Shown here: piece after piece, positions 34,672 to 43,114 of the stretch | Layout of the letters: each line of letters opens with the position of its first letter | Numbering within the stretch: position 1 is the stretch's first letter | Assembly: GCA_963712655.1 (NCBI GenBank) | Contig: CAVQIT010000007.1 | Span: forward strand, 62,001-126,000 | Direction of reading: 5' to 3' | Origin: Pollutimonas sp963712655 | GTDB taxonomy: Bacteria > Pseudomonadota > Gammaproteobacteria > Burkholderiales > Burkholderiaceae_B | DNA: 64,000 bases | Position numbers and translations under genes: made by a program | The notes under the pieces: model-generated | Told to the model about the DNA's origin: nothing | Database searches by the model: none | Seen by the model: the letters and a program-made list of their open reading frames with translations, nothing else

Positions 34672-35511
34672 ATGCCGCATTCAATTAACTACGCAGTCGA
34701 CAGCCACGTGCATGTTCTTGATACGGCGCGCTTTCCGCTGTCGAACCCAGAGGGCTACGCGCCGCAGGCCAACGAGTGCGGCACAGCCTACGAGCTGCGA
34801 ACGACTCTGGATGTCCACGAGATAACGCATGCGCTGCTGGTGAATCCGTTCGCGGGCTATGCCACTGACAATCGCTGCATGCTCGATGCCATCGCGAACT
34901 CGGCGGGGCGCTTCAAGGGTATTGCACTGGTGGGCCATGATACCGACGAGGCTTCATTGCAAGGTCTTGCCGATGGTGGTGTCATCGGCGCACGGTTCAA
35001 TACCTTGTTCTCCGGCTCGACCTCGTTGCAGGGCAAGGCTGGCGAACACTTGCTGCAGCGGATCAAAGCCCATGGCTGGTTTGCGCAAATCTACTATCAC
35101 GATGACGGGTTGCTGCATTTGTTGCCGATCTTGCGCAAGGCGGGTGTGAAAATAGTCGTTGATCATTGCGGATGTCCCGACCCCGAGCTTGGGGTGGCGC
35201 AGCCAGGGTTTCAGGCGCTGCTTGAGCTGGGCCGTAGCGGAGACGCAGCGGTCAAGCTCTCCGGCGCCTTTCGGTACTCGAAGCAGGCATGGCCGTATCG
35301 CGATGCGCAACCGTATATCGAGGCTCTTATCAACGCCTTCACACTGGACAATTGCGTGTGGGGTTCGGACTGGCCGTTTGTGCGGGTTGCGAAGCGCATG
35401 GACTATGGCCCCGGGTTCGATCTGCTCAAGCGTTGGCTGCCCGACAGTGCCGACAGACAAAAGGTATTGTGGGAAACGCCCAAACGATGGTTCGGCTTCT
35501 CTGAAGACTGA
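34672..35511 (+). CDS. Amidohydrolase (2-pyrone-4,6-dicarboxylate lactonase-like)
   Basis: This 279-residue TIM-barrel protein starts MPHSINYAVDSHVHVLDTARFPLSNPEGYAPQ. The DSHVH metal motif, IVVDHCGCPDP, AAVKLSGAFRYS and NCVWGSDWPFVR follow the PF04909/LigI-like metal-dependent lactonase pattern. It would open a lactone or hydrolyse a ring acid. The spacing to its neighbours (17 and 11 bases) supports one operon. The exact substrate is not known. Confidence 0.85.
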   Translation: MPHSINYAVDSHVHVLDTARFPLSNPEGYAPQANECGTAYELRTTLDVHEITHALLVNPFAGYATDNRCMLDAIANSAGRFKGIALVGHDTDEASLQGLADGGVIGARFNTLFSGSTSLQGKAGEHLLQRIKAHGWFAQIYYHDDGLLHLLPILRKAGVKIVVDHCGCPDPELGVAQPGFQALLELGRSGDAAVKLSGAFRYSKQAWPYRDAQPYIEALINAFTLDNCVWGSDWPFVRVAKRMDYGPGFDLLKRWLPDSADRQKVLWETPKRWFGFSED

Positions 35512-35522
35512 CGAGACTGTAA

Positions 35523-36524
35523 ATGGATAATACGTTGCCGAACAGGGTCACGCTGACAGTGGAACAGGCTCGCGAGCTTTCGCAGCGCGCCTTGAGGGGA
35601 ATTGGGTATACGGATGACCAGGCGCAGGTATTGGCCGAGCATATGCTCGATGCCGCCCTGTGCGGATACGAGTATTCGGGCTTGCCCAAGATACTGAACG
35701 TGGCCGAACAACTGCGCGTGCGTCCTGCGTCGACACCCATGCGCATTTTGCATGAGACACCGGTATCGGCCCGGTTGCACGGCGGCGGCCAAAACGGCAT
35801 GCTGACCTTGCACCAGGCAGCCCGGATCGCCATCGAGAAAGCGGTGGCTCACGGGTTTGCCATCGTAGGTGTCAGCCATACCTGGATGAGCGGCCGAGGC
35901 AGCTACTACGTCGAAATGCTTGCCAATGCCGGACTCATAGGCATTCATACGATCAGCTCCCGCCCGCAGGTGGCGCCACCGGGCGGTGCGCGTGCCGCGA
36001 TCGGTACCAACCCTGTCTCATTCGGGTTTCCCACTGAAAACGCGCCATTCATTATCGACCTCGGCACCTCGGCCTTGATGTTTACCGATCTTGCCTTGCG
36101 GGCGCGACGGGGTGAAATGCTGCCCGAGGGCGTGGCAATCGACGCTGACGGCCTACCCACCCGGGATCCGGTGCTGGCCAGTTTGGGTGCGGTGCTACCG
36201 TTTGGCGGGCATAAAGGTTTTGCTCTTGGTCTGGCGATGCAGTCCTTGGGAATCTTGGCGGGATCGGGAGATGACAGCAAGGAGAGGGCAGGCTATCTCA
36301 TCATCGCGATCAAGCCCGATCTGATGCTGCCGTTGGAGGAGTACCGGCGGCTGCTCAGCGCCTCTCTGGCCCGGGTAAAGGCCACGCCATTGCAGCCTGG
36401 TGTGGAAGATATTCGTATCCCGTCTGAGCGCTCCATGCGTGAACGCGAGCGAAACTTCAAAGCCGGCATAGTCATCGACAAGCAGGTGCAAGTTGCCCTG
36501 CAAGGGCTGGCGCGGGGCGCATGA
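35523..36524 (+). CDS. Ldh-family (malate/L-sulfolactate/ureidoglycolate) NAD(P) dehydrogenase
   Basis: This 333-residue protein has the LDH2/MDG2 family signs: ALCGYEYSGLPKILN, VGVSHTWMSGRGSYYVEMLANAGLIGIHTISSRPQVAPPGGARAAIGTNPVSFGFPT, and VLPFGGHKGFALGLAMQ. The His and Gly-rich loop match the family active site. It would oxidise a 2-hydroxy acid. It ends the IclR-regulated operon; a small hairpin follows. Confidence 0.88.
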   Translation: MDNTLPNRVTLTVEQARELSQRALRGIGYTDDQAQVLAEHMLDAALCGYEYSGLPKILNVAEQLRVRPASTPMRILHETPVSARLHGGGQNGMLTLHQAARIAIEKAVAHGFAIVGVSHTWMSGRGSYYVEMLANAGLIGIHTISSRPQVAPPGGARAAIGTNPVSFGFPTENAPFIIDLGTSALMFTDLALRARRGEMLPEGVAIDADGLPTRDPVLASLGAVLPFGGHKGFALGLAMQSLGILAGSGDDSKERAGYLIIAIKPDLMLPLEEYRRLLSASLARVKATPLQPGVEDIRIPSERSMRERERNFKAGIVIDKQVQVALQGLARGA

Positions 36525-36533
36525 CGCAAACAG

Positions 36534-36555
36534 GAATACGCTGAGACCCGTATTC
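36534..36555 (+). terminator. Hairpin after the IclR-controlled operon
   Basis: GAATACG (36534-36540), an 8-base loop and CGTATTC (36549-36555) form a perfect 7-bp stem just after the last gene. No T-run follows, so it is only a weak terminator candidate. Confidence 0.35.
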
Positions 36556-36683
36556 TCCCGAGAAACCTTATTTTGCGTCCATGCTTATTTCATGGCTTCA
36601 GCCTTTGCGTTTTCCGAAACCTGGCTGGATCTGTTTATTGAATTTGGGACGCTTAGCCAAGCCAGTGGTCTGCCTGAGTGCTG

Positions 36684-37100
36684 TTACGCCGCTATTACCT
36701 CGATAAACCATTTCGGCTGCATTGCATCGAAATCCGTACGGATATTCGAGGACAAATAGCTGGCGGAATCCAGGACCACGGCTTGGCCATCCAACCGTTG
36801 GAAAACGACCCAGTGCCAGAAGTTCTTGCCGTCTTCCTGATAATGCTTGATGGCTAGCAGCGCCAGGTCGGGCAGTGTGCCCCACGACTCAAAAGAAACC
36901 TCGTCCGCGGAAGTTTCAAAACCTGCGCCGGCAAGCATACGTCTTGCATACTGGGTGTCGGACCAGAGCGATTTATCCGAGGCATGAATTCCCATTGCAT
37001 TCGCAATGCCCTTCATTTCCGCGTAGGTTTTACCCAGAATGTTGGCGACAGACGCGATTCCGCAGCCTGTCGTTTCTTCCTGTACTACCGGCTTGCACAT
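36684..37100 (-). CDS. Small C39-like cysteine protease-fold protein
   Basis: From MCKPVVQEETTGCGIASVANILG, about 138 residues. Cys13 in TTGCGIASVANIL, His96 in KNFWHWVVFQRL and Asp111 in AVVLDSASY fit a papain-like C39 triad. ATG 37100 is preferred because AGGGAG lies six bases upstream. The frame stays open further 5' through an 18-bp tandem repeat whose every copy has an ATG, so N-terminal extensions of MHRNQV-type units are possible. There is no signal peptide, and no transporter or bacteriocin gene lies nearby. The target is unknown. Confidence 0.72.
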   Translation of the reverse strand: MCKPVVQEETTGCGIASVANILGKTYAEMKGIANAMGIHASDKSLWSDTQYARRMLAGAGFETSADEVSFESWGTLPDLALLAIKHYQEDGKNFWHWVVFQRLDGQAVVLDSASYLSSNIRTDFDAMQPKWFIEVIAA

Positions 37101-37172
37101 CAATTGCTCCCTATGCATCAATTGGTCCCTATGCATCACTTGGTTCCTATGCATCACTTGGTTCCTATGCAT
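37101..37172 (-). repeat. Four tandem 18-bp repeats, each with a Shine-Dalgarno-like stretch and ATG
   Basis: Units at 37101-37118, 37119-37136, 37137-37154 and 37155-37172 read, on the minus strand, ATGCATAGGGAGCAATTG, ATGCATAGGGACCAATTG and twice ATGCATAGGAACCAAGTG. Eighteen bases keep the frame, so each adds six codons (MHREQL, MHRDQL, MHRNQV, MHRNQV). The AGGGAG of the first unit serves the ATG at 37100; weaker copies precede the others. Copy number change could alter both initiation and protein length. Confidence 0.88.
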
Positions 37173-37348
37173 CACTTGCGTCAAGCCGCAGCGTAAAGCG
37201 GCTTCGGCGCGAAGGAATGTCGGCGCGCTCACGCAGGCGCCTGCTTGAGATTCGGCCTCCATGGACACGCTCATCCTACTAAATATTGGGCTTTTCGCCT
37301 TTATGAAAAGCCTATGGTGAATGCCGGTTTTTGACGTTGAATAAAATC

Positions 37349-37362
37349 ATACAAATTTGTAT
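37349..37362. promoter_or_regulatory. 14-bp palindrome upstream of the CoA-transferase operon
   Basis: ATACAAATTTGTAT is a perfect palindrome, followed directly by ACATT so that TTGTATACATT also reads as a GntR/FCD-like half-palindromic site. It lies about 10 bases upstream of the candidate -35 box. The GntR gene at the operon's far end is the obvious candidate regulator. Confidence 0.45.
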
Positions 37363-37371
37363 ACATTATGG

Positions 37372-37401
37372 TTGACATTAATTATTAGGTAATTGTAGAC
37401 T
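37372..37401 (+). promoter_or_regulatory. Sigma-70 promoter candidate for the CoA-transferase operon
   Basis: TTGACA (37372-37377), an 18-base spacer and TAGACT (37396-37401) lie about 50 bases before the start of the CaiB gene, in an unusually AT-rich stretch. The -35 box is perfect, the -10 box has two mismatches. Confidence 0.5.
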
Positions 37402-37452
37402 TAAAAAAGAGTCAACTTACTTTGGCTTACATACGCACGTAGGAACATAGGC

Positions 37453-38715
37453 ATGAGCAAGCAAGGGCAGGGCAGCGGCGCAAGCAGTAACGGTCCGCTT
37501 TCCCGCTATCTCGTCATCGAACTGGGGTCGACCGTAGCGGGGCCGTTTTGTGCCCGACTGATGGCCGATTTCGGCGCCGAGGTCGTCAAGGTCGAACAAA
37601 AAGAAGGGGATGCCGTCCGGTACATGGGCAACCAGAAGGATGGCCGCTCGCTGTATGCGGCTTCCATCCTTCGCAACAAGAAGATCATTTCGGTTGACCT
37701 GCGCCAGGAAAAAGGCCGCGAAATCGTCCGCAAGCTGTGCGAAAAGGCGGACATTGTCATCGAGAACTTCAGGCCCGGCACGCTGGAACGCTGGGGCATG
37801 GGCTACGAAACGCTGTCCATTGCCAACCCCGGCCTGATTCTGGTGCGCATCAGCGGCTACGGACAAGATGGTCCATACAGCCAACGCCCCGGCTATGGCG
37901 TGGTATGCGAAGCATTCAGCGGGGTACGCGAGGTTACGGGCGATGCCGACCGTCCGCCCGCGCGGGTCGCCGTTTCCATGACGGACTACATCACGGGGCT
38001 GTACGGCGCCTTCGGTGCGGTGATGGCGGCACTGGAGCGCCAGCGTACGGGCCGTGGACAAGTCATCGATTCGGCGCTCTACGAGGCCGCATTCAGTTTC
38101 ATGGAACCGCACATTCCCGCCTATCAACAGTTGGGCTTGATTGCACGGCGCTGCGGATCGCGCCTGCCTGGCCATACGCCAAATACCTTGTTTCCGACAT
38201 CCGATGGGCGCCACATCCATATTACGGCCGGGTCCCAGAGCGTCTTCAAGCGTTTGCTTACGGCCATGGACATGACCGAACTGCTGGAAGACCCACGCTA
38301 CGCAATCCCGACGGCCCGAGCACAGAACGAAGATGCGATAGAAGCCATTGTCAGCCAATGGACATCAGTGCGCACGCTCGAGGAACTAGAACGCCTGCTC
38401 GGCCTGGCCGGTGTGCCGGCTTCCCGGATTTTCGACATGCAAGAGATCTTTGCGGACTCGCACTATCAGGCCCGCAAGATGATCGTCACGCCTGACGACC
38501 GTGAGCTGGGTCCAGTGGCCATGGCGAACGTCGTTCCTCGCATGTCGAGGACACCCGGAGCCGTGCGTTGGGCCGGACACGACATTGGCCAGGACACCGA
38601 TTCCGTGCTGGCGGAACTGCTGGAGTTGACACCCGCAATGCTCGATGAGCTTGCGGCGAACAAGATTATTTACAGAGCAGACGAGACCGAAAAGGTCGAG
38701 TCCCGACAAGACTAA
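37453..38715 (+). CDS. CaiB/BaiF-family CoA-transferase
   Basis: This 420-residue protein starts MSKQGQGSGASSNGPLSRYLVIELGSTVAGPFCARLMADFGAEVVKVEQ. The family markers are VIENFRPGTLERWGMGYETLSIANPGLILVRISGYGQDGPYSQRPGYG, the catalytic Asp at about residue 178 in VSMTDYITGLYGAFG, and HTPNTLFPTSDGRHIHITAG. It moves CoA between carboxylic acids. As first gene before three carboxylase subunits it probably activates the imported acid. It is 36 bases from the biotin carrier gene. Confidence 0.92.
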   Translation: MSKQGQGSGASSNGPLSRYLVIELGSTVAGPFCARLMADFGAEVVKVEQKEGDAVRYMGNQKDGRSLYAASILRNKKIISVDLRQEKGREIVRKLCEKADIVIENFRPGTLERWGMGYETLSIANPGLILVRISGYGQDGPYSQRPGYGVVCEAFSGVREVTGDADRPPARVAVSMTDYITGLYGAFGAVMAALERQRTGRGQVIDSALYEAAFSFMEPHIPAYQQLGLIARRCGSRLPGHTPNTLFPTSDGRHIHITAGSQSVFKRLLTAMDMTELLEDPRYAIPTARAQNEDAIEAIVSQWTSVRTLEELERLLGLAGVPASRIFDMQEIFADSHYQARKMIVTPDDRELGPVAMANVVPRMSRTPGAVRWAGHDIGQDTDSVLAELLELTPAMLDELAANKIIYRADETEKVESRQD

Positions 38716-38751
38716 GCCGCAGTGCGGCAAGCAGTTCAAGGAGAAGCAGCC

Positions 38752-38973
38752 ATGCCACAGATGGAAATTATTTCGCCCGTCACTGGAACCGTTTGGAAAA
38801 TTGAGCGAGCCGTGGGCGACACCGTGAGCGAAGGCGATGTCATCATGATATTGGAATCGATGAAGATGGAAATTCCCGTCGAAGCGCCCCAGTCCGGCAT
38901 TCTTGTGTCGCTTAGCGTGGAGCCGGGCGGCAGTGTGGACGAAGACCAGGTCTTGGGCACGGTGCAAGCATGA
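38752..38973 (+). CDS. Biotin carboxyl carrier protein
   Basis: This 73-residue protein (MPQMEIISPVTGTVWKIERAVGDTVSEGDVIMILESMKMEIPVEAP) is a single biotinyl domain with the ESMKM biotinylation motif at Lys38. AAGGAG precedes ATG 38752. It carries carboxybiotin between the carboxylase and the transferase encoded next. Its TGA overlaps the ATG of the transferase (ATGA, 38970-38973), so they are coupled. Confidence 0.92.
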   Translation: MPQMEIISPVTGTVWKIERAVGDTVSEGDVIMILESMKMEIPVEAPQSGILVSLSVEPGGSVDEDQVLGTVQA

Positions 38974-40586
38974 AATATTCCAATGAATCTGTAGCGGCGC
39001 CACCGTCAGGGCCGCAAGCGTGCGCGCAAGACGAAAAGCTGGCTGAACTTGAGTTCCGCCGCGCGGAGTCGCTGAAGATGGGGGGCCAGGACGCCATCGA
39101 TCGTCAGCACCAGGCAGGCCGGCTTACCGTGCGTGAGCGCATCGGGAAGCTCGTTGATGAAAGCAGTTTCCGCGAGGTAGGCACTCTGGCCGGCACCGGC
39201 ACCTACGATGAAAATAAACGCCTGGTCTCGGTCACGCCTGCTCCCTATGTGGCCGGGCTGGCCAAGATCGACGGACGCCCCGTTGCGATTGGCGGCGAAG
39301 ATTTCACCGTACGCGGCGGCACGACCTTTGGCAGCACCCGCCGCAAGGGCGGCCAAGGCGGCTTCATCGAAGACATGGCGCATCACTACCGCATCCCATT
39401 AGTCAATCTGATTGACGGCGCCGGCGGCAGTGTCACGTCGCTGAAGCGGCGCGGCCATAGTGTGTTCCCTGGTGTGCATGGTTTTGAACAGTCGGTGCAA
39501 CTGCTCAGCGAAGTTCCCGTTGCGTCCGCTGTGTTGGGAACCGCCGCCGGAGGACCCGCCGGGCGGGCAATTCTTTCGCATTTCTCGGTCATGGTGCGCG
39601 GCACCAGCCAGATCTTTGCCGCCGGGCCGCCGGTGGTGAAACGCTCGTTGGGCCAGACCATAGACAAGAACGATTTGGGCGGCACCAAGGTGGCCGTTGA
39701 CACAGGCGGCACCATCCACAATGCCGCAGACTCCGAGGATGAGGCGCTTGAACAAATCCGCCGTTTTCTGAGCTTCATGCCCAGCAATGTATGGGAAGTA
39801 CCGCCTGTCACCGCGTGCAGTGATCCGGTCAATCGCATGGACGATCGCTTAACCTCCATCGTGCCCGAGAAACGCACCCAGGCCTACAGCATGCATCGCT
39901 TGGTACGGATGGTCTGCGACGAGGATTCCACCTTCGAGATCCAGCCCAGTTACGGCAAGTCTGTGATTACCATGCTGGCTCGCTTGAACGGGCGAGCAGT
40001 GGGGATCATTGCCAACAATCCCATGGTCTATGGCGGCGCCATGGACGTGCACTCAGCGCGCAAGCAGATCCATTTCATGGAGTTGTGCGACACCTTCCAT
40101 ATTCCGCTGGTATTTTTCGTGGATGTGCCAGGCTTCATGGTTGGGCTCAAGGCAGAGCAGGAGGGCACCCTGCGCGAAGGGATGCGCGCGGTATATGTTG
40201 CAGGTCAGCTGCGCATACCGACCATTACGCTGGTGATTCGCAAGTGCTACGGAATGGCGGGTATGGCCACTTGCAACAAGAACGACATGGATCTCAAGCT
40301 GGCCTGGCCTTCGGCCGAGTGGGGTTCACTACCTGTCGAAGGCGGGGTGGCCGCGGCCTTCCGTAAAGAAATCATGTCCGCGCCCGACCCGCTTGCTCGT
40401 GAAAAGGAAATCGAAGCCGAGTTCAAGCCCTATGCATCCCCATTCAGGACAGCGGAAGCTTTCGCAGTCGAAGAGATCATCGATCCTCGCGAGACTCGCC
40501 CCATCCTGTGCGAATTCATCGAATTGTCGGAAAACAGACTGCGTTCCGGTGCCGGCCTCAAACCGCGCTATGGCGTCCAGCCCTAA
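38970..40586 (+). CDS. Acyl-CoA carboxyltransferase subunit (PCC-beta/MmdA-like)
   Basis: This 538-residue protein has two crotonase-like halves: GQDAIDRQHQAGRLTVRERIGKLVDESSFREVG, DFTVRGGTTFGSTRRKGG, LVNLIDGAGGSV, then GIIANNPMVYGGAMDVHSARKQIHFMELCDTFHIPLVFFVDVPGFMVG and MATCNKNDMDLKLAWPSAEWGSLPVEGG. It is the carboxyltransferase of a biotin-dependent acyl-CoA carboxylase; reversible decarboxylation cannot be excluded. The acyl substrate is unknown. The separate small BCCP and BC genes distinguish it from the usual alpha/beta propionyl-CoA carboxylase. Confidence 0.9.
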   Translation: MKYSNESVAAPPSGPQACAQDEKLAELEFRRAESLKMGGQDAIDRQHQAGRLTVRERIGKLVDESSFREVGTLAGTGTYDENKRLVSVTPAPYVAGLAKIDGRPVAIGGEDFTVRGGTTFGSTRRKGGQGGFIEDMAHHYRIPLVNLIDGAGGSVTSLKRRGHSVFPGVHGFEQSVQLLSEVPVASAVLGTAAGGPAGRAILSHFSVMVRGTSQIFAAGPPVVKRSLGQTIDKNDLGGTKVAVDTGGTIHNAADSEDEALEQIRRFLSFMPSNVWEVPPVTACSDPVNRMDDRLTSIVPEKRTQAYSMHRLVRMVCDEDSTFEIQPSYGKSVITMLARLNGRAVGIIANNPMVYGGAMDVHSARKQIHFMELCDTFHIPLVFFVDVPGFMVGLKAEQEGTLREGMRAVYVAGQLRIPTITLVIRKCYGMAGMATCNKNDMDLKLAWPSAEWGSLPVEGGVAAAFRKEIMSAPDPLAREKEIEAEFKPYASPFRTAEAFAVEEIIDPRETRPILCEFIELSENRLRSGAGLKPRYGVQP

Positions 40587-40607
40587 ACAATGCCCAAGGT
40601 TACAAAC

Positions 40608-41981
40608 ATGGCAGACAAATTAATGATCGCCAATCGGGGCGAAATCGCATGCCGCATCATCCGCAGTTGCAAACGCCTGGGCATTCCAACCGTCGCTGTG
40701 TACTCTGACGCTGATCGCGATGCAAGGCATGTGGAGCTAGCGGACGAAGCTGTAGCCATAGGCCCGGCCGCCGCACGCGAAAGTTATCTGAAGATCGACG
40801 TCATTCTGAACGCGGCTCGCCAGGTGGGCGCCACTGCAATCCACCCCGGCTACGGCTTTCTGGCGGAAAACGCTGCGTTTGCCTCCGGGGTCTTGCAAGC
40901 GGGGCTGACCTGGGTCGGGCCTGCTCCACAGAATATTGTCGATATGGGTGATAAAGAACGCGCCCGCGCCATCGCCAAGGCAGCCGGCGTGCCCGTGCTT
41001 CCGGGGAGCGCCCGCTTCTATCCTGACGGGACGGACGGCTTGGGCGAGGCTGGACAAGAAGTGGGCTTCCCCCTGTTGGTCAAGGCCGCCGCCGGCGGTG
41101 GCGGTATCGGCATGCGCCAGGTAGACGATCCTGTGAACCTTGATGCGGTGGTTAAATCTACACAGTCAATGGCAGGCAAGGCCTTTGGCGACGCGGGGAT
41201 TTATCTGGAACGCTTCGTACCCAACGCCCGGCACATCGAGGTCCAGGTTTTTGGTTTTGGCGACGGCACCGCCATCCATTTGCATGACCGCGAATGCTCT
41301 GTGCAGCGGCGCTTTCAGAAGATTATTGAAGAGGCACCTGCGCCCAGGCTGCCTGGGAATGTCCGTTCCGAACTGCATCGCGCGGCTGTCTCGCTTGCGT
41401 GCGCGCAGAAGTACAGCGGCGCCGGCACGGTTGAGTTCATCTACGACCGCGATCGTGAAACCGCCTACTTCCTGGAAATGAACACTCGCATCCAGGTCGA
41501 GCATGCCGCCACCGAAATGATCACTGGTATAGACATAGTCGCCTGGCAGATCCGGCATGCCCTTGGTCAACTGGAAAAGGTCGCCCAGGATGGCGTCACC
41601 ATCACAGGGCACGCTGTCGAATGCCGTTTGTATGCGGAAAGGCCGGAGAAGGGCTTCTTGCCTTCGCCGGGCTTGATCACCGCGCTCAAATGGCCTGAAG
41701 CCGATGCATCGCTGCGCATTGATTCAGGCGTGCGGGCAGGGGACCGCATCACAAGCTACTACGACCCAATGATCGCCAAGCTGATCGCCCATGGCGAGGA
41801 TCGCCGGCAGGCGATAGCGCGCCTGAGTCTTGCGCTCAATGGAGTGGTCGTGGAAGGACCCGGGACGAATGCAAACTTCCTGTCGGAAGTGCTGGAGGAC
41901 GCGCGCTTTCAGGCCGCCGATGTGACAACAGGCTTCGTCGATCAATACTTTATGAAACGCAAGGCAATCGCGGCCAACTGA
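40608..41981 (+). CDS. Biotin carboxylase subunit (AccC-like)
   Basis: About 457 residues from MADKLMIANRGEIACRIIRSCKRLGIPTVAVYSDAD. The ATP-grasp motifs are present: KAAAGGGGIGMRQV, VQVFGFGDGTAIHLHDRECSVQRRFQKIIEEAPAP, FLEMNTRIQVEHAATEMITGIDIV, and GHAVECRLYAE. ATG 40608 has AAGG eight bases upstream; an upstream ATG at 40590 does not. It ends without a biotinyl domain, which is supplied by the separate gene at 38752. It carboxylates biotin using ATP and bicarbonate. Confidence 0.93.
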   Translation: MADKLMIANRGEIACRIIRSCKRLGIPTVAVYSDADRDARHVELADEAVAIGPAAARESYLKIDVILNAARQVGATAIHPGYGFLAENAAFASGVLQAGLTWVGPAPQNIVDMGDKERARAIAKAAGVPVLPGSARFYPDGTDGLGEAGQEVGFPLLVKAAAGGGGIGMRQVDDPVNLDAVVKSTQSMAGKAFGDAGIYLERFVPNARHIEVQVFGFGDGTAIHLHDRECSVQRRFQKIIEEAPAPRLPGNVRSELHRAAVSLACAQKYSGAGTVEFIYDRDRETAYFLEMNTRIQVEHAATEMITGIDIVAWQIRHALGQLEKVAQDGVTITGHAVECRLYAERPEKGFLPSPGLITALKWPEADASLRIDSGVRAGDRITSYYDPMIAKLIAHGEDRRQAIARLSLALNGVVVEGPGTNANFLSEVLEDARFQAADVTTGFVDQYFMKRKAIAAN

Positions 41982-42077
41982 TTGCCGGTTGCGGAAATGA
42001 TGGAAAGTTGCCCAGAGGCACTACCGAAAAAATTACAAAATCACAAAACACAAAATACTTATATTCAGGAGACAAGA

Positions 42078-43061
42078 GTGTTCAGAAAATCCAACAAGCT
42101 CGTACTGGCCATGGGTCTATTCGTTATAGGCACAACCGGCGCCATGGCCGCAAGTTCGGTTACGGACTACCCGTCCAAGCCGATCAAGATGTATATCGGA
42201 TTCTCGGCCGGCAGCGCCACCGACATAGTAGGGCGCGTAATCGCAGATGGCTTATCCAAACGGCTGAACCAACCGGTCGTCGTTGAAAACAAGGTCGGCG
42301 CAGGCGGTTCCATTGCCGCCCAGGACGCTGCGCGGGCCCCAAGCGACGGCTATACCCTTCTCACTGTTTCGAGCGCCATCGCAGTGAATCCGGCCGTGTA
42401 CCAGAGCGCAGGCGAACTGGTCGGCAAGTTGCAGCCTATTGGCTTGATCGGATATCTTCCCACCGTGCTTATGGCCTCGAGCAACATGCCAGTCAAGACG
42501 GTGCAGGAGTTCATCGCCTACGCGAAGAAAAATCCCGACACCGTAAACTTCGGCAGCTCCGGAATAGGCGGCTCGACTCACATGGCAATGGAGGCCTTTT
42601 CCAGCGCTACCGGCGCCAAGCTTGTGCATATCCCCTACAAGGGAAATGGGCAGGCGAGCGCCGCGCTGCTGGGTAATCAGATCGATGCGCTGATGGAAAC
42701 CCTTCTGCTTGCCGCGCCCGTCATCAGCGGGGGCCGCGCAAAAGGGCTGGCTATTTCCGGCACAGAGCGTTCATCGCTGATTCCGGACGTTCCCACCTTT
42801 ACCGAGGCTGGCGTGCCTGAATACAACCGTAGTCTGTTTTTCGGCGTGATGGCGCCCGCGGACCTGCCTGCCGATCTGGTCAAGAAGCTAAATGAACAAA
42901 TCAACCTTGTTCTGAAGGACCCGGCGACTCGGGAACGGCTGATCCAGGCCGGAGGCCTGACTCTCAATGAAGGTTCCGCGGAAGACTTTAAAAAGACGCT
43001 GAATGAAGAGGTGGCTCTGTGGAAACGTGTTGCGGCTGGGGCCGGCATTACGCCGCAATGA
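42078..43061 (+). CDS. Bug/TctC-family periplasmic solute receptor
   Basis: The GTG at 42078 with AGGAG seven bases upstream gives a 327-residue protein starting VFRKSNKLVLAMGLFVIGTTGAMAA, a signal peptide. The mature part shows IKMYIGFSAGSATDIVGRVIADGLSKRLNQPVVVENKVGAGGSIAAQDAARAPSDGYTLL and HIPYKGNGQASAALLGNQIDALM, the tripartite tricarboxylate receptor pattern. It closes the CoA-transferase/carboxylase operon and probably binds the acid used by it. Confidence 0.92.
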   Translation: MFRKSNKLVLAMGLFVIGTTGAMAASSVTDYPSKPIKMYIGFSAGSATDIVGRVIADGLSKRLNQPVVVENKVGAGGSIAAQDAARAPSDGYTLLTVSSAIAVNPAVYQSAGELVGKLQPIGLIGYLPTVLMASSNMPVKTVQEFIAYAKKNPDTVNFGSSGIGGSTHMAMEAFSSATGAKLVHIPYKGNGQASAALLGNQIDALMETLLLAAPVISGGRAKGLAISGTERSSLIPDVPTFTEAGVPEYNRSLFFGVMAPADLPADLVKKLNEQINLVLKDPATRERLIQAGGLTLNEGSAEDFKKTLNEEVALWKRVAAGAGITPQ

Positions 43062-43077
43062 AGATGCTGGATGGTTA

Positions 43078-43103
43078 AGGCCGGTAAGCATAAAGTCCGG
43101 CCT
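43078..43103. terminator. Bidirectional hairpin between convergent genes
   Basis: AGGCCGG (43078-43084), a 12-base loop and CCGGCCT (43097-43103) form a GC-rich 7-bp stem between the Bug gene and the convergent GntR gene. No long T-run is seen. Confidence 0.45.
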
Positions 43104-43114
43104 GCCTGTGTGCT

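Noticed and set aside
37101..37274. Longer start (196 aa) for the C39-like protein
   Set aside because: The 5' extension consists mainly of the 18-bp repeat and has no family similarity; the best Shine-Dalgarno serves ATG 37100.
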